NCBI RefSeq assembly: GCF_009928485.1
Contig: NZ_JAABNP010000002.1
Coordinates: 1-64,000, forward strand
Source: Clostridium sp. C2-6-12
GTDB taxonomy: Bacteria; Bacillota; Clostridia; Clostridiales; Clostridiaceae
DNA length: 64,000 nt
Reading direction: 5' to 3'
Part shown: piece after piece, positions 8,239 to 16,560 of the stretch
Layout: each line of letters starts with the position of its first letter
Numbering within the stretch: position 1 is the stretch's first letter
Made by a program: the position numbers and the translations under genes
The notes under the pieces: model-generated
The model's input: the letters and a program-made list of their open reading frames with translations, nothing else
What the model was told of the DNA's origin: nothing
The model's database searches: none

Positions 8239-8736
8239 CTAAATAATTTCTTCAACTGTTAATACGTAATCTATATGCTCACAAACAAAATCATCAGCAT
8301 TTTTCTCTTTCCACTTCTTGTCTAATTTAAAGCCCACACTCTCGTACATTCCTTGAGCTGGAACTAGGACATCATCTGTAGTTACTATGATTTTTTTTAC
8401 ATGACTCTGAGATATTCTATTAACTGCTTCTTGGAGTTGTATTTTCCCATAACCTTTGCCTTTGTGTTTTGAAATAATGCAGTTATATCCAATTTCAGCA
8501 TACTCTGGCATGTTTCTAGGATCCCATCCAACAAATCCAATAGGTTGATCATCTAAAGTTGTAATAAATCCATACCTATCTGCAATTATCAAATTATCAA
8601 AGTAAAAGTCATCGCAATCTTCCCAATTAGAAATCCATCTTTCTTCAAATCTGCTATCAAATGAATATGCATCTTTTAATAATTCAAAGATTGTTCCTCG
8701 ATTAAAATCACTTATTTTTTTAAATATAATACTCAT
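8239..8736 (-). CDS. GNAT-family N-acetyltransferase
   Basis: 165 residues; ATG 8736 with AAGGGG upstream. The acetyl-CoA-binding core is visible: EIGYNCIISKHKGKGYGKIQLQEAVNRI (motif A, about residues 80-107) and GMYESVGFKLDKKWKEK (motif B). The substrate cannot be told from sequence. It lies upstream of the IS-split gene and downstream of a second GNAT gene with a 60-bp gap, so the pair may be co-transcribed. Confidence 0.88.
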   Translation of the reverse strand: MSIIFKKISDFNRGTIFELLKDAYSFDSRFEERWISNWEDCDDFYFDNLIIADRYGFITTLDDQPIGFVGWDPRNMPEYAEIGYNCIISKHKGKGYGKIQLQEAVNRISQSHVKKIIVTTDDVLVPAQGMYESVGFKLDKKWKEKNADDFVCEHIDYVLTVEEII

Positions 8737-8797
8737 ATAGTATCCCCTTATGTATTAACTTAATAGTTCTTCTTTACCTTTTCCTTAATAAACTTCT

Positions 8798-9208
8798 TTA
8801 AAACCATTTAGAAGCTATGCTTAAGAAGACTCCTTGATCAACTTTAAACCCGATTTTTTCATAATAACTTGCAGTTTTTTCTAATGTTCCAACTAACCAC
8901 TCTGAATCTGGAAAATGTTCAATGCATCTCTTTATAAGTTCTTTCCCTATTCCTTTGTTTTGGAATTCTGGTAAAACTGCTAAATAATAAATTACGGATC
9001 TAAATATTTTGTCACTAAGGACCCTTACACATCCAACTAAACAGCCATTTTCCCATGCTGAAATAACTACAGTTGAATTAATAAATGGCATATTGAAATT
9101 CTCTAACATAAATGGTGTTTCGGTTCCATCTGACCAACCTACTGCTATAAATAATTTATGCAGGTGTTCAATTGGTAAATCTTTTCTTGTATTATATGTT
9201 ATACCCAT
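8798..9208 (-). CDS. GNAT-family N-acetyltransferase
   Basis: 136 residues, a single GNAT domain. GGAGGG lies close before ATG 9208. The central AVLPEFQNKGIGKELIKRC matches motif A (Q/R-x-x-G-x-G/A), and YYEKIGFKVDQGVFL is the C-terminal strand. The N-terminal half (LPIEHLHKLFIAVGWSDGTE) resembles the small YjcF/aminoglycoside-type acetyltransferases annotated in firmicutes. The substrate is unknown. Confidence 0.88.
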   Translation of the reverse strand: MGITYNTRKDLPIEHLHKLFIAVGWSDGTETPFMLENFNMPFINSTVVISAWENGCLVGCVRVLSDKIFRSVIYYLAVLPEFQNKGIGKELIKRCIEHFPDSEWLVGTLEKTASYYEKIGFKVDQGVFLSIASKWF

Positions 9209-9356
9209 AATCCCTCCAAATATTTATAATATGATCTGGCATACTTTTGCCCCTTATTTTAAGACTATACAGCCACAAATTACCAGCACAAATAAATTAT
9301 AACATATATTTCTAAATAGCATATTTAATTTACCTACACAAATATTACTAAAAAAA

Positions 9357-10181
9357 CTACCCTTCCTGAAACTTATTTGATGTTTTTGGGGCAATGTTAT
9401 ATATAATAAATAGTAAAACTGTTAATTGTATTATCCAATAAATAATTGAATACATATTAAAGTTTTTCAAAAATTCAGGAAAGCATATAGATGGAATAAA
9501 ATCATCAATGGTGTGATATAAAATCGGAATTAATAAACTTCCCTTTACATGGTTATATAACCATGTATATATAATACTTAATAAAATAGTTTGTAGAAGA
9601 TATATTACAAAATTATCATATCCTTCAATGTGAAATAAAAACATTGGTATATGCCAACATGTCCAAATAGCTCCTACTATTATGCCAGATAATAATATTG
9701 AATACTTTTTCTGAAGCGTTGGTAATACAAATCCTCTCCATCCAAGTTCTTCACCAAGCGGACCGCCAAAAATCAAAATAACTAATAGGCAAGCTATTAA
9801 AGATAAAGGATTATGAAGATTAAACCCAAACATCTGATTTTTAACAGTAATTGTATAGTCTGCTCCTGCTATATTACAGATAAATGATGGGATATAAAAC
9901 GATGCTATTGAATAAAGAAGTATAAAAGCATAAAAAAAAGGATTAACCCTCCATAAAGTTAACTTTTTGAACAGATCTCTTAAACCGCTTCTTCCATAAA
10001 AAAATTTCGTAAGAATTATAGCCATTAGGCTTGGCATTAAAGAACCTATTATACGGAAAATTCCATTCACACTCGAACTACTTGAAGTAAATGAAATAAT
10101 CCAAAATATCCATGTAAACAGAAAAGTATTAGTCAAATATAATAGTACTTTGTGCTCATCAAACCTTTTTATAATATTCAT
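9357..10181 (-). CDS. CPBP-family intramembrane glutamic protease
   Basis: 274 residues with about eight hydrophobic segments. The diagnostic CPBP/Abi motifs are present: GEELGWRGFVLPTLQ near residue 145 (the catalytic EExxxR type), WTCWHIPMFLFH, and a later YHTIDDF. Family members include CAAX-type proteases and bacteriocin self-immunity proteins in firmicutes, so immunity or membrane-protein processing are both possible. No bacteriocin gene is adjacent. AAGGAG precedes ATG 10181. The gene stands alone between a GNAT gene and the divergent DUF1659 gene. Confidence 0.9.
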   Translation of the reverse strand: MNIIKRFDEHKVLLYLTNTFLFTWIFWIISFTSSSSSVNGIFRIIGSLMPSLMAIILTKFFYGRSGLRDLFKKLTLWRVNPFFYAFILLYSIASFYIPSFICNIAGADYTITVKNQMFGFNLHNPLSLIACLLVILIFGGPLGEELGWRGFVLPTLQKKYSILLSGIIVGAIWTCWHIPMFLFHIEGYDNFVIYLLQTILLSIIYTWLYNHVKGSLLIPILYHTIDDFIPSICFPEFLKNFNMYSIIYWIIQLTVLLFIIYNIAPKTSNKFQEG

Positions 10182-10409
10182 TTTTTATTCTCCTTTTAGT
10201 TTTCCATTTGCTATTTTTAATTGCTATATATCAATTATAATTTTTTAACATTCAGTTATTCTTAACTATATCTTATAATTTTCTTAAAACTCGGGTTTAG
10301 AAGTTTACTAAATTTTTTACATGGAAATAAGTTTTTTCATCTTCATATGTAATCTTTCCTTCCCCCACATATATCCTAAATGAAAATCAAATGAAAGGAG
10401 TTGAAAAGT

Positions 10410-10634
10410 ATGGCTGTAAATAAAGTTGTTAGTGGAACTTCAATGACTATTGAAGTTCAAAAAGGTACTGATAAGACGGGGGATCCTGTATATAGTAAAA
10501 AATCTTTCTCTAATTTGAGAAATGATGTGGATCTTCAAAATGCCTATGATGTTGCTGAAGCTATTAAAGGTATTTTGGAATCTAATTCCAGAAATGTAGC
10601 TTTAATAGTAAGTACTGACTTAGTCAAGGCTTAA
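10410..10634 (+). CDS. DUF1659 domain protein
   Basis: 74 residues. ATG 10410 is chosen, 9 nt after AAAGGAG; the TTG at 10401 is too close. MAVNKVVSGTSMTIEVQKG and KKSFSNLRNDVDLQNAYDVAEAI match the DUF1659 family, small proteins widespread in Bacillus and Clostridium. It is soluble, with no signal peptide. It is followed by a DUF2922 gene 136 bp downstream, a recurrent pairing in firmicutes. No biochemical role is known to me. Confidence 0.88.
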   Translation: MAVNKVVSGTSMTIEVQKGTDKTGDPVYSKKSFSNLRNDVDLQNAYDVAEAIKGILESNSRNVALIVSTDLVKA

Positions 10635-10770
10635 TTCAAGCAAAAGTTAGCAATTTAATGAACAAGCTCAAAAAACCACAATATTTTTTAGAGATTACCC
10701 AGTAATCTCATCCTTAATTGTTTATTGTTAACTTTTAATTGTTAATTGAAAAGAAGGAGGTGTAAATTAA

Positions 10771-10989
10771 ATGGAATATGTATTACAAATGGTTTTCTTA
10801 ACTGAAAAAGGTGCAAAATCAACTTTAAGCATAACTGGAATTAAAGCTACTATTACTGAAGCTGAAGCCAATTCTTTAATGGACACAATAATAACAAAGA
10901 ACATCTTTTTGACAACAACTGGTGCTCTTACTCAAAAGGAAAGTGCTCATCTTACTGAAAGAAAAATTACTAAGTATACTGTTGCTTAA
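10771..10989 (+). CDS. DUF2922 domain protein
   Basis: 72 residues starting at ATG 10771 with a strong AAGGAGG 7 nt upstream. MEYVLQMVFLTEKGAKSTLSI and the EAEANSLMDTIITKNIF segment match DUF2922, the usual partner of DUF1659. The two proteins have similar size and Thr/Ser-rich beta-like composition, suggesting a complex, which is inference. The interval to the previous gene contains a small hairpin (10691-10709) and an AATTGTTAATTG-type repeat, so an internal promoter is possible. A terminator follows. Confidence 0.88.
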   Translation: MEYVLQMVFLTEKGAKSTLSITGIKATITEAEANSLMDTIITKNIFLTTTGALTQKESAHLTERKITKYTVA

Positions 10990-10998
10990 TTCCACTAA

Positions 10999-11035
10999 AA
11001 AGAAGCCCATTTTAAAATGATGAGCTTCTTTTTTT
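10999..11035 (+). terminator. Terminator of the DUF1659-DUF2922 pair
   Basis: AAAAGAAGC near 10999 pairs with GCTTCTTTT near 11024-11032 around an imperfect inner stem, followed by a T-run on the plus strand. It could also work for the convergent gene ending at 11049. Confidence 0.75.
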
Positions 11036-11048
11036 ATTATTTAATTTT

Positions 11049-11921
11049 CTATATATCAAAACCTATTTGAACTTCATTATTTTTCTCTTCAAAAGTTCTC
11101 ATATAGTTAAAAACTTCTCCTACATCACAAATAATATTATTCTTATGACAGGTTTCTCTAATAATTTTAATTAATTTTTCATGATTTTTACTTAATATTT
11201 CGTAGCTGTTCCCATATTGTCTTATATATTTATCTTTTAAACCTTTAAAATGCATATCTAAATTCTTATAATAATATTCCCTATTTCCATTTCTTAATGT
11301 TAACCCAATAGCAAATACTATAATTCCTTTAACTTTAGCTTCTATACAATAATTTAAAATCCCTCTTATATTATCCTCTGTATCATTTATATAAGGTAAA
11401 ATTGGACTTAACCAAACTACTGTAGGAATTTTATTATCCCTCATTATTTTTAAAACTTCAAAGCGTTCTTTTGTTGTAGAAACATTTGGCTCTATAATTT
11501 TGCATAATTCTTCATCATAAGTTGTTAAGGTCATCTGCACAACGCACTTTGCTTTATTATTTATACTTTTTAGCAAGTCCAAATCTCTTAATATTCTATT
11601 TGATTTAGTTTGTATTGCTAATCCAAATCCATATTTATCAATTATCTCTAAACACTTTCTTGTGTTTTGAAGTTTTTCATCTAGATGAATATATGGATCA
11701 CTCATTGCACCTGTTCCAATCATGCACTTTTTTCTTTTTCTTTTCAGTGCATCCTCTAATAACTGGAGCACATTAGCCTTAATCTCAATGTCTTCAAACA
11801 TATGATCCATTCCATAACAAAGACTTCTTGCGTCACAATATATGCATCCATGTGTACACCCTCTATAAATATTCATTCCATTATTACTAGATAGTATACA
11901 CTTTGCCATCACATCATGCAT
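11049..11921 (-). CDS. Spore photoproduct lyase-like radical SAM protein (SplB/Rv2578c type)
   Basis: About 290 residues from ATG 11921, which follows AAAGGAG by 10 nt; a TTG 12 codons upstream lies inside an inverted repeat and is unlikely. The radical SAM cluster is CTHGCIYCDAR (CxxxCxxC) near residue 25, preceded by NIYRGC. The segments IGTGAMSDPYIHLDEKLQNTR and LAIQTKSNRILRDLDLL are typical of the SPL-like family, which reduces SAM with a [4Fe-4S] cluster. It lacks the N-terminal domain and the conserved C-terminal Cys context of true spore photoproduct lyase, so its substrate is open; DNA repair or RNA/protein modification are both possible. Confidence 0.85.
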   Translation of the reverse strand: MHDVMAKCILSSNNGMNIYRGCTHGCIYCDARSLCYGMDHMFEDIEIKANVLQLLEDALKRKRKKCMIGTGAMSDPYIHLDEKLQNTRKCLEIIDKYGFGLAIQTKSNRILRDLDLLKSINNKAKCVVQMTLTTYDEELCKIIEPNVSTTKERFEVLKIMRDNKIPTVVWLSPILPYINDTEDNIRGILNYCIEAKVKGIIVFAIGLTLRNGNREYYYKNLDMHFKGLKDKYIRQYGNSYEILSKNHEKLIKIIRETCHKNNIICDVGEVFNYMRTFEEKNNEVQIGFDI

Positions 11922-11944
11922 AAAATCATAACTCCTTTCTAAAT

Positions 11945-12042
11945 ATATATGTTCCAATTAACAATGTACAATTAACAGTGTATTGATTAAATCCTTTCAG
12001 GATTTCTAAAAGTATATGTAGAATTTTAATTGGAACATATAT
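11945..12042. repeat. 98-bp MITE-like element with 15-bp inverted ends
   Basis: ATATATGTTCCAATT (11945-11959) is exactly inverted at 12028-12042 as AATTGGAACATATAT. The 68 bp between contain AATTAACAATGTACAATTAAC and a small hairpin (AAATCC...GGATTT). It fills the space between two minus-strand genes. No protein is encoded. A non-autonomous insertion or a large cruciform are both possible. Confidence 0.6.
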
Positions 12043-12052
12043 CTCTTAATAA

Positions 12053-12493
12053 TTATTTCAATGAAATATAAATATCAATCTTAGCATTATTATAATCTGA
12101 ATTTAAATATTCTTCAAAATCTGCTTCATAGCTTCTATCTAAATCCATTTTCCAAATTTCATTCCAGGCTTCTGCAACTGCTTTTTCCATATGTCCTTCA
12201 ATAGAAAACTTAGCATATTTCCCTGCTGGAATTTTCTTTATAGTAAGTCCTTCATTTTCAGCCTTAAATACCTCATTCCCTACAGTAACTAAATATTTAT
12301 TGTCTTCATAATCTGAATAAAGTCCTATGGCATATTCATTTACCTTATTTTTTACTGTTTCATTATTACCACCTTGATACAGCTTTTCCCAAAGACCTCC
12401 AATTATTTTTCCCATATTAGGATCTTCATTTCCTGTGGTAGCACTAACTCCTACAACTATCTTTTCTTCTAAATTAACAACTTCATACCTCAT
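12053..12493 (-). CDS. GyrI-like / AraC effector-binding-domain protein
   Basis: 146 residues. ATG 12493 is 8 nt after GGAGG. The protein is a stand-alone GyrI-like small-molecule-binding domain: MRYEVVNLEEKIVVGVSATTG, GGLWEKLYQ, YAIGLYSDYEDNKYLVTVGNEV, IPAGKYAKFSIEGH and AWNEIWKMDLDRSYEADFEEY. Family members bind cationic or aromatic compounds and may protect against or sense toxicants. No DNA-binding domain is fused. It lies next to the MITE-like element and is divergent from the MarR gene, so MarR may act on both promoters. Confidence 0.88.
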   Translation of the reverse strand: MRYEVVNLEEKIVVGVSATTGNEDPNMGKIIGGLWEKLYQGGNNETVKNKVNEYAIGLYSDYEDNKYLVTVGNEVFKAENEGLTIKKIPAGKYAKFSIEGHMEKAVAEAWNEIWKMDLDRSYEADFEEYLNSDYNNAKIDIYISLK

Positions 12494-12749
12494 ATTCATA
12501 ACCTCCATATATTTGATAAGATTATTATACTTAGATTAATATGACAACTATATGTCATATTAAGAATAATTTAAAGCATTTTTTTATTTTCTATTTTAAT
12601 CTTTTATCAAATTTAAATCTTTATTTTTAATACTTATCTTATATTAATACAAGTTCTGATTAGCAATATCATAATAAATAATACTTTGTAAATACAATAG
12701 TTGTATATTACAATCAAATATGTTATTATTTGCTTAAGGAGTGATATTT

Positions 12750-13232
12750 TTGAACGAAATCAATAGTAAAAATTTTAGAGAGTCCATAAGATTACTTGAA
12801 AGAAAACTTGGATTATTAAACAAGCAAGAGTCATGTTGCATAGAGGTTACATTAGCACAATGCCATGCATTAGTTGAAATAGGAAGATCCAAAAGCATAT
12901 CCCTAAAAGAATTAGCTAATATTTTAGGCTTAGATATTAGTACTATGAGTAGAACTGTAGATAGTCTTGTAAAAAAGAAATTTGTAGTTAGAATTCCATC
13001 TGAAACTGATAGACGAAGTGTATTAATAAGTTTAACAAGCAAAGGATTAAGTCTTTTTCAAGATATAGAAAATAAAATGGATGCCAAATTTAAAAGCATT
13101 TTTGATAATATTCCTAAAGAAGATCAACTAACTGCTTTAAGTGGATTAAGTATTATTATTGAAGCTATTAATAAAAATCATGATCCATTCACATGCAATA
13201 TCACTGATCAAAATAACAAATGTAATAAATAA
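12750..13232 (+). CDS. MarR-family transcriptional regulator
   Basis: 160 residues from TTG 12750, 8 nt after AAGGAG; the GTG at 12741 lies inside the ribosome site. A winged helix is seen at ISLKELANILGLDISTMSRTVDSLVKKKFVVRIPSETDRRSVLISLTSKG (about residues 52-100), with dimerisation helices on either side. Three Cys residues (CC near residue 29, and CNITDQNNKC at the tail) are unusual for MarR and could sense metal, thiol or arsenite; that is inference. It precedes the GNAT gene at 13350 in the same direction and sits beside the arsenic operon. Confidence 0.9.
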   Translation: MNEINSKNFRESIRLLERKLGLLNKQESCCIEVTLAQCHALVEIGRSKSISLKELANILGLDISTMSRTVDSLVKKKFVVRIPSETDRRSVLISLTSKGLSLFQDIENKMDAKFKSIFDNIPKEDQLTALSGLSIIIEAINKNHDPFTCNITDQNNKCNK

Positions 13233-13349
13233 TAGATAGAAGTAAAAATATTTTCATCTAGTTGCTTCTAAATTAGGACAACTTAGAAATGCTTGACTAA
13301 CTTAAAAATAATACTAAATTATTAAATTAAATAAAGGAGTATAAAATTA

Positions 13350-13850
13350 ATGAATTATAAAATTGAAGAAATGAAAGACTCAGATTGGGAAGAAGTTTCA
13401 AAAATCTATCTTGAAGGCATTAATACAGGGATTGCTACCTTTCAAAATTCAATTCCAAGCTTTGAAGACTGGAATGCTGGCCATATCAAATCCTGCAGAT
13501 TAGTAGCTAAATCAGAAGGAAAAATACTTGGCTTTGCAGTACTAAGTCCAACTTCAAGTAGATGCGTTTATGGAGGTGTAGCTGAAGTGAGCATTTACAT
13601 AGGTGAAAAGTATAGAGGTTTAGGTGTTGGAAAAGCTCTTATGATAAGTCTAATTGAACTATCAGAGGAAAATAATTTCTGGACATTACAATCTGGAATA
13701 ATAAGAGAAAATACAGCTAGTATAGAATTGCAAAAAAAATGTGGCTTTAGAGAAATAGGCATAAGAGAAAAGGTTGCTAAGATGGATAATGGCATATGGC
13801 ATGACACAGTATTAATGGAACGCAGAAGCAAAACAGTTGGTATTTATTAG
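13350..13850 (+). CDS. PAT/ArsN1-like N-acetyltransferase
   Basis: 166 residues, AAGGAG before ATG 13350. It belongs to the phosphinothricin-acetyltransferase branch of GNATs: EGINTGIATFQNSIPSFEDW (substrate loop), GGVAEVSIYIGEKYRGLGVGKALM (acetyl-CoA motif) and WTLQSGIIRENTASIELQKKCGFREIGIREK. Some relatives in ars operons (ArsN1) acetylate the arsenical antibiotic arsinothricin. Here it is convergent with the ACR3 efflux gene and follows a Cys-bearing MarR gene, so an arsenic link is plausible but unproven; methionine sulfone or phosphinothricin-like substrates are alternatives. Confidence 0.85.
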   Translation: MNYKIEEMKDSDWEEVSKIYLEGINTGIATFQNSIPSFEDWNAGHIKSCRLVAKSEGKILGFAVLSPTSSRCVYGGVAEVSIYIGEKYRGLGVGKALMISLIELSEENNFWTLQSGIIRENTASIELQKKCGFREIGIREKVAKMDNGIWHDTVLMERRSKTVGIY

Positions 13851-13880
13851 TTTAGCTTAAGTTATAGTCAAAAAAATAAT

Positions 13881-13922
13881 AGATAATCATGTTTATATAT
13901 AGCATGATTATCTACTATTTTT
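13881..13922. terminator. Bidirectional terminator between GNAT and ACR3
   Basis: AGATAATCATG (13881-13891) pairs with CATGATTATCT (13903-13913), extended by AATA/TATT, with an A-run to the left and a T-run to the right. It serves the two convergent genes. Confidence 0.8.
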
Positions 13923-13937
13923 GAATAATTTTAATAC

Positions 13938-14987
13938 TTATTTAGAATATGAAAAATACTTTCTTCCCCAGTACAAGGCCACATTTACTAAACCTATCAT
14001 TACTGGTACTTCTATTAGTGGACCTATTACAGCCGCAAAGGCTACCATGGATTCAATTCCAAATACTGCAACCGCAACTGCTGTTGCTAATTCGAAGTTA
14101 TTACTTGCAGCAGTAAATGATAAAGTAGTAGTTTGGTGATAATTTATACCTGATTTGTAACTTATATAGAATGATATAGAGAACATTACTATAAAATATA
14201 TTACAAGTGGTATTGCTACTTTAATAACATCCATAGGTAACTCTACAATGTATTTGCCTTTAAACATAAACATTACAACAATTGTAAATAACAAAGCTAT
14301 TAAAGCTAATGGGCTAATCTTAGGTACAAATTTATTTACATACCATTCTGTTCCTTTCATAGGCTCTAATATAAGTCTAGTTAGCATTCCTAATAAGAAG
14401 GGAATACCAAGATAAATAGCCACAGACGTTGCTACTTCTCCCATGGAAATATGAACTTCATATCCTGTAAGTCCAAATATAGGGGGTAATACTGTAATAA
14501 AGAAATATGCAAAAACTGAATAAAATACTACTTGAAATATTGAATTAAATGCTACTAATGCTGCTGCATATTCATTATCTCCATCTGCTAAACTGTTCCA
14601 AAGAATTACCATAGCTATACACCTAGCTAGTCCAATAAGAATAAGTCCAGTCATAAGTTCTGAATCAGATTTCAAAAATACAAAAGCAAGTATAAACATT
14701 AAAGCAGGTCCAATAAACCAATTTTGAACTAATGATAATCCAAGAACTTTTGGATTTTTAAATACTTTTCCAAGTTCTTTATAATTTACTTTTGCAAGTG
14801 GTGGATACATCATAACTATCAGCCCTATGGCTATTGGTATAGATGTTGTTCCAATAGATAAACTTGCAAGCCCCTCTGATAATGCTGGAACTCCCCATCC
14901 AAGTAATATTCCTAGTGCCATTGCAGCAAATATCCATAATGTCAGATATCGGTCTAAGAATGATAATCTTGATGATTTGTTACTCAT
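13938..14987 (-). CDS. acr3: ACR3-family arsenite efflux permease
   Basis: 349 residues, ten predicted membrane helices. ATG 14987 follows AAGGGG; an in-frame ATG 14 codons upstream has no ribosome site. ACR3 exports arsenite using the proton gradient. The conserved region [24 protein letters not shown] carries the essential helix-4 Cys, and [19 protein letters not shown] with [18 protein letters not shown] are the helix-9/10 family motifs. It is the last gene of arsR-arsC-acr3. No ArsA ATPase is present, as expected for ACR3. Confidence 0.95.
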   Translation of the reverse strand: MSNKSSRLSFLDRYLTLWIFAAMALGILLGWGVPALSEGLASLSIGTTSIPIAIGLIVMMYPPLAKVNYKELGKVFKNPKVLGLSLVQNWFIGPALMFILAFVFLKSDSELMTGLILIGLARCIAMVILWNSLADGDNEYAAALVAFNSIFQVVFYSVFAYFFITVLPPIFGLTGYEVHISMGEVATSVAIYLGIPFLLGMLTRLILEPMKGTEWYVNKFVPKISPLALIALLFTIVVMFMFKGKYIVELPMDVIKVAIPLVIYFIVMFSISFYISYKSGINYHQTTTLSFTAASNNFELATAVAVAVFGIESMVAFAAVIGPLIEVPVMIGLVNVALYWGRKYFSYSK

Positions 14988-15054
14988 TAAAATCCCCTTC
15001 TTTCTATTTTTTATTATTGCTTGGAACAATGACTTTTTAATTATTCATTACTTA

Positions 15055-15465
15055 CTATAATTTAATTTCACCATGACTAATTCTTCTAGCCAGATCTTTT
15101 ACCTTTTCTTCTATGATTTTTGCTGTTCTAATAAATTCTTCATCGCTTTTGCCAGATGGATCATCTAATCCCCAATCTTCTGTGTGCTTTGCTGGTAAAA
15201 ATGGGCATACAACATTACATCCCATTTTTATAACAATATCTACAGTTGGAATATCTGCTAAAAGTTTAGAGCTTTGTGTTTCATTCATATCGATATTATA
15301 TAAATCCTTTATGATTCTTACTGCATCTTGATTTATTTGAGGTTTTGTTTCTGTTCCAGCAGAATAGCTTTCAAATACTGAACTTCCATAAAGTTTTCCT
15401 AGTGCCTCTGCCATTTGTGATCTACATGAATTATGAACGCATATAAATGCTACTTTTGTTTTCAT
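15055..15465 (-). CDS. arsC: Arsenate reductase, low-MW phosphatase type (ArsC)
   Basis: 136 residues. It reduces arsenate to arsenite through a Cys relay in a low-molecular-weight phosphotyrosine phosphatase fold. The P-loop FICVHNSCRSQMAEAL (Cys-x5-Arg) is at the N-terminus, and EDWGLDDPSG gives the catalytic Asp loop. Redox Cys are seen at KMGCNVVCPFLP; they are 4 residues apart rather than 7 as in the S. aureus enzyme, so the relay may differ. Arsenite then leaves by ACR3, encoded 67 bp downstream. The operon is on the minus strand under ArsR. Confidence 0.95.
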   Translation of the reverse strand: MKTKVAFICVHNSCRSQMAEALGKLYGSSVFESYSAGTETKPQINQDAVRIIKDLYNIDMNETQSSKLLADIPTVDIVIKMGCNVVCPFLPAKHTEDWGLDDPSGKSDEEFIRTAKIIEEKVKDLARRISHGEIKL

Positions 15466-15506
15466 CTATTTTATCTCTCCCTTATAATTTATTGAATTAA
15501 ATTAAT

Positions 15507-15614
15507 CTAATTTTTTCCACTTACTTCTTCAGCCTTACATTTAATAAGTGCAAAATTTCCTTTTGAAATTTCATCAACTTTATTAATCCATTGAATTTCA
15601 TTAACTACTTTACA
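15507..15614 (-). pseudogene. Startless 35-codon coding remnant between arsR and arsC
   Basis: After the arsR stop, the minus strand has an open frame reading CKVVNEIQWINKVDEISKG and then NFALIKCKAEEVSGKN before TAG. Codon choice and amino-acid mix look protein-like, but there is no ATG/GTG/TTG start and no ribosome site. It may be the tail of a deleted ars-operon gene. I do not recognise the parent. Confidence 0.35.
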
Positions 15615-15623
15615 TTATAATTT

Positions 15624-15941
15624 TTATTTACAAGTACAATTTGATTTATCCCTGCAAATACAATCTTCTGTTTCTGTTACCATGCTCATCATAAATAATG
15701 TGAGCTTATTACAATTATTAATATTTAATTTGTAGTAATTCCAAAGCCCTTCTTTTCGAACCGATACAAGACCACATTCACTTAGCACTTTCATATGATG
15801 TGAAAGTGTAGGTTGAGTAAAATCGAAATTTTCTAAAATATCATATGCACATTTTTCACCACAAGATAAGATATCTAATATTTTTAACCTACTTGAATCA
15901 GATAATGCTCTAAATTTTTTTGCATTTTCCTCATAATCCAT
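15624..15941 (-). CDS. arsR: ArsR-family metalloregulator
   Basis: 105 residues from ATG 15941 (AAAGG 10 nt upstream); a GTG three codons earlier lies in the ribosome site. The winged helix reads ADSSRLKILDILSCGEKCAYDILENFDFTQPTLSHHMKVLSECGLV (about residues 14-60), with the recognition helix TQPTLSHHMKVL. The inducer Cys are expected at GEKCAYD; more Cys occur in the tail CICRDKSNCTCK, which may add metal ligands. ArsR represses its own operon and leaves DNA on binding arsenite. Two matching operators lie just upstream. Confidence 0.94.
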   Translation of the reverse strand: MDYEENAKKFRALSDSSRLKILDILSCGEKCAYDILENFDFTQPTLSHHMKVLSECGLVSVRKEGLWNYYKLNINNCNKLTLFMMSMVTETEDCICRDKSNCTCK

Positions 15942-15960
15942 ATTACTCACACCTTTCTAT

Positions 15961-15999
15961 ATAGATGTTTATCTATTTATAGTATAGATTATTATCTAT
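15961..15999 (-). promoter_or_regulatory. Two ArsR-type operator palindromes
   Basis: ATAGAT-N4-ATCTAT occurs exactly twice, at 15961-15976 and 15984-15999, with centres 23 bp apart, directly upstream of the arsR ribosome site. Short AT-rich dyads of this kind are typical ArsR/SmtB sites. The pairing suggests two dimers bound on about two helical turns. Confidence 0.75.
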
Positions 16000-16129
16000 A
16001 TTCTTTCAATATTAAACCATTATTTTTAACATTGTGTTAATAGTAAATAAACAACAATCTATATACTCACTTTATTCAAAATCTAAATTGTTGTTACAAA
16101 ATAATCGTGAATCTTTTTCCTTGTCTTTT

Positions 16130-16309
16130 TTATACTTCACCTAAAGCCCTTCTACATCCATTGCAAACTTGCATATTTTTAAAATCTTTTATATTTTTGA
16201 CGCTTCCACAAAATATGCATCCCTCACTGTATTTTCTCAATACAACATCATTATTTACCTTGACTATTTCAACCGGATCTCCTTCATTAATTCCTAGTAT
16301 TTTTCTTAA
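16130..16309 (-). pseudogene. AbrB/SpoVT-family regulator, C-terminal fragment
   Basis: A frame without a start encodes 59 residues: LRKILGINEGDPVEIVKVN, then VVLRKYSEGCIFCGSV, a second CNGC pair, and stop at 16130. This is the distal half of an AbrB-type swapped-hairpin DNA-binding domain followed by the two-CxxC zinc-like tail common in clostridial AbrB homologs. The N-terminal half is missing: at about 16310 the sequence turns into the helicase-loader fragment. A weak AACAACAAT/ATTGTTGTT hairpin (16050-16095) follows. Confidence 0.8.
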
Positions 16310-16560
16310 TTAATTACTGAATACTTCCACTCATTTTTTAGTTTTGTTGTTTTCTTGCATTCACAAGCAACAGCTAGAGGCTGCATATTTTCCTGTGGAA
16401 TGAGTATCCATCCTGTATCTGAGCATTTTTCACACTTATATAAGGTTTTCTTCGATTTTCCTTCTTTCTGCTTCTGTAAGTTTTCGTGGTTCCTTTGGCT
16501 TGAATCCTGCAAATTCATTCTTATCTGGCGAACTACCCTTTCCATTGCTTCTAAACTCAT
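16306..16560 (-). pseudogene. Phage DnaC-like helicase loader, N-terminal fragment
   Basis: 84 residues beginning MSLEAMERVVRQIRMNLQ. A zinc-binding region YKCEKCSDTGWILIPQ...VACECKK is typical of DnaC/DnaI-like phage loaders. The protein ends abruptly as NEWKYSVIN, where relatives continue with an AAA+ ATPase domain of about 170 residues. The stop lies in the AbrB fragment, so this is a deletion junction. It overlaps the replisome-organiser remnant upstream. Confidence 0.75.

Noticed and set aside
10691..10709. Hairpin GAGATTAC-CCA-GTAATCTC as a terminator between DUF1659 and DUF2922
   Set aside because: The loop is 3 nt but no U-run follows; at best a processing hairpin, so not listed as a terminator.
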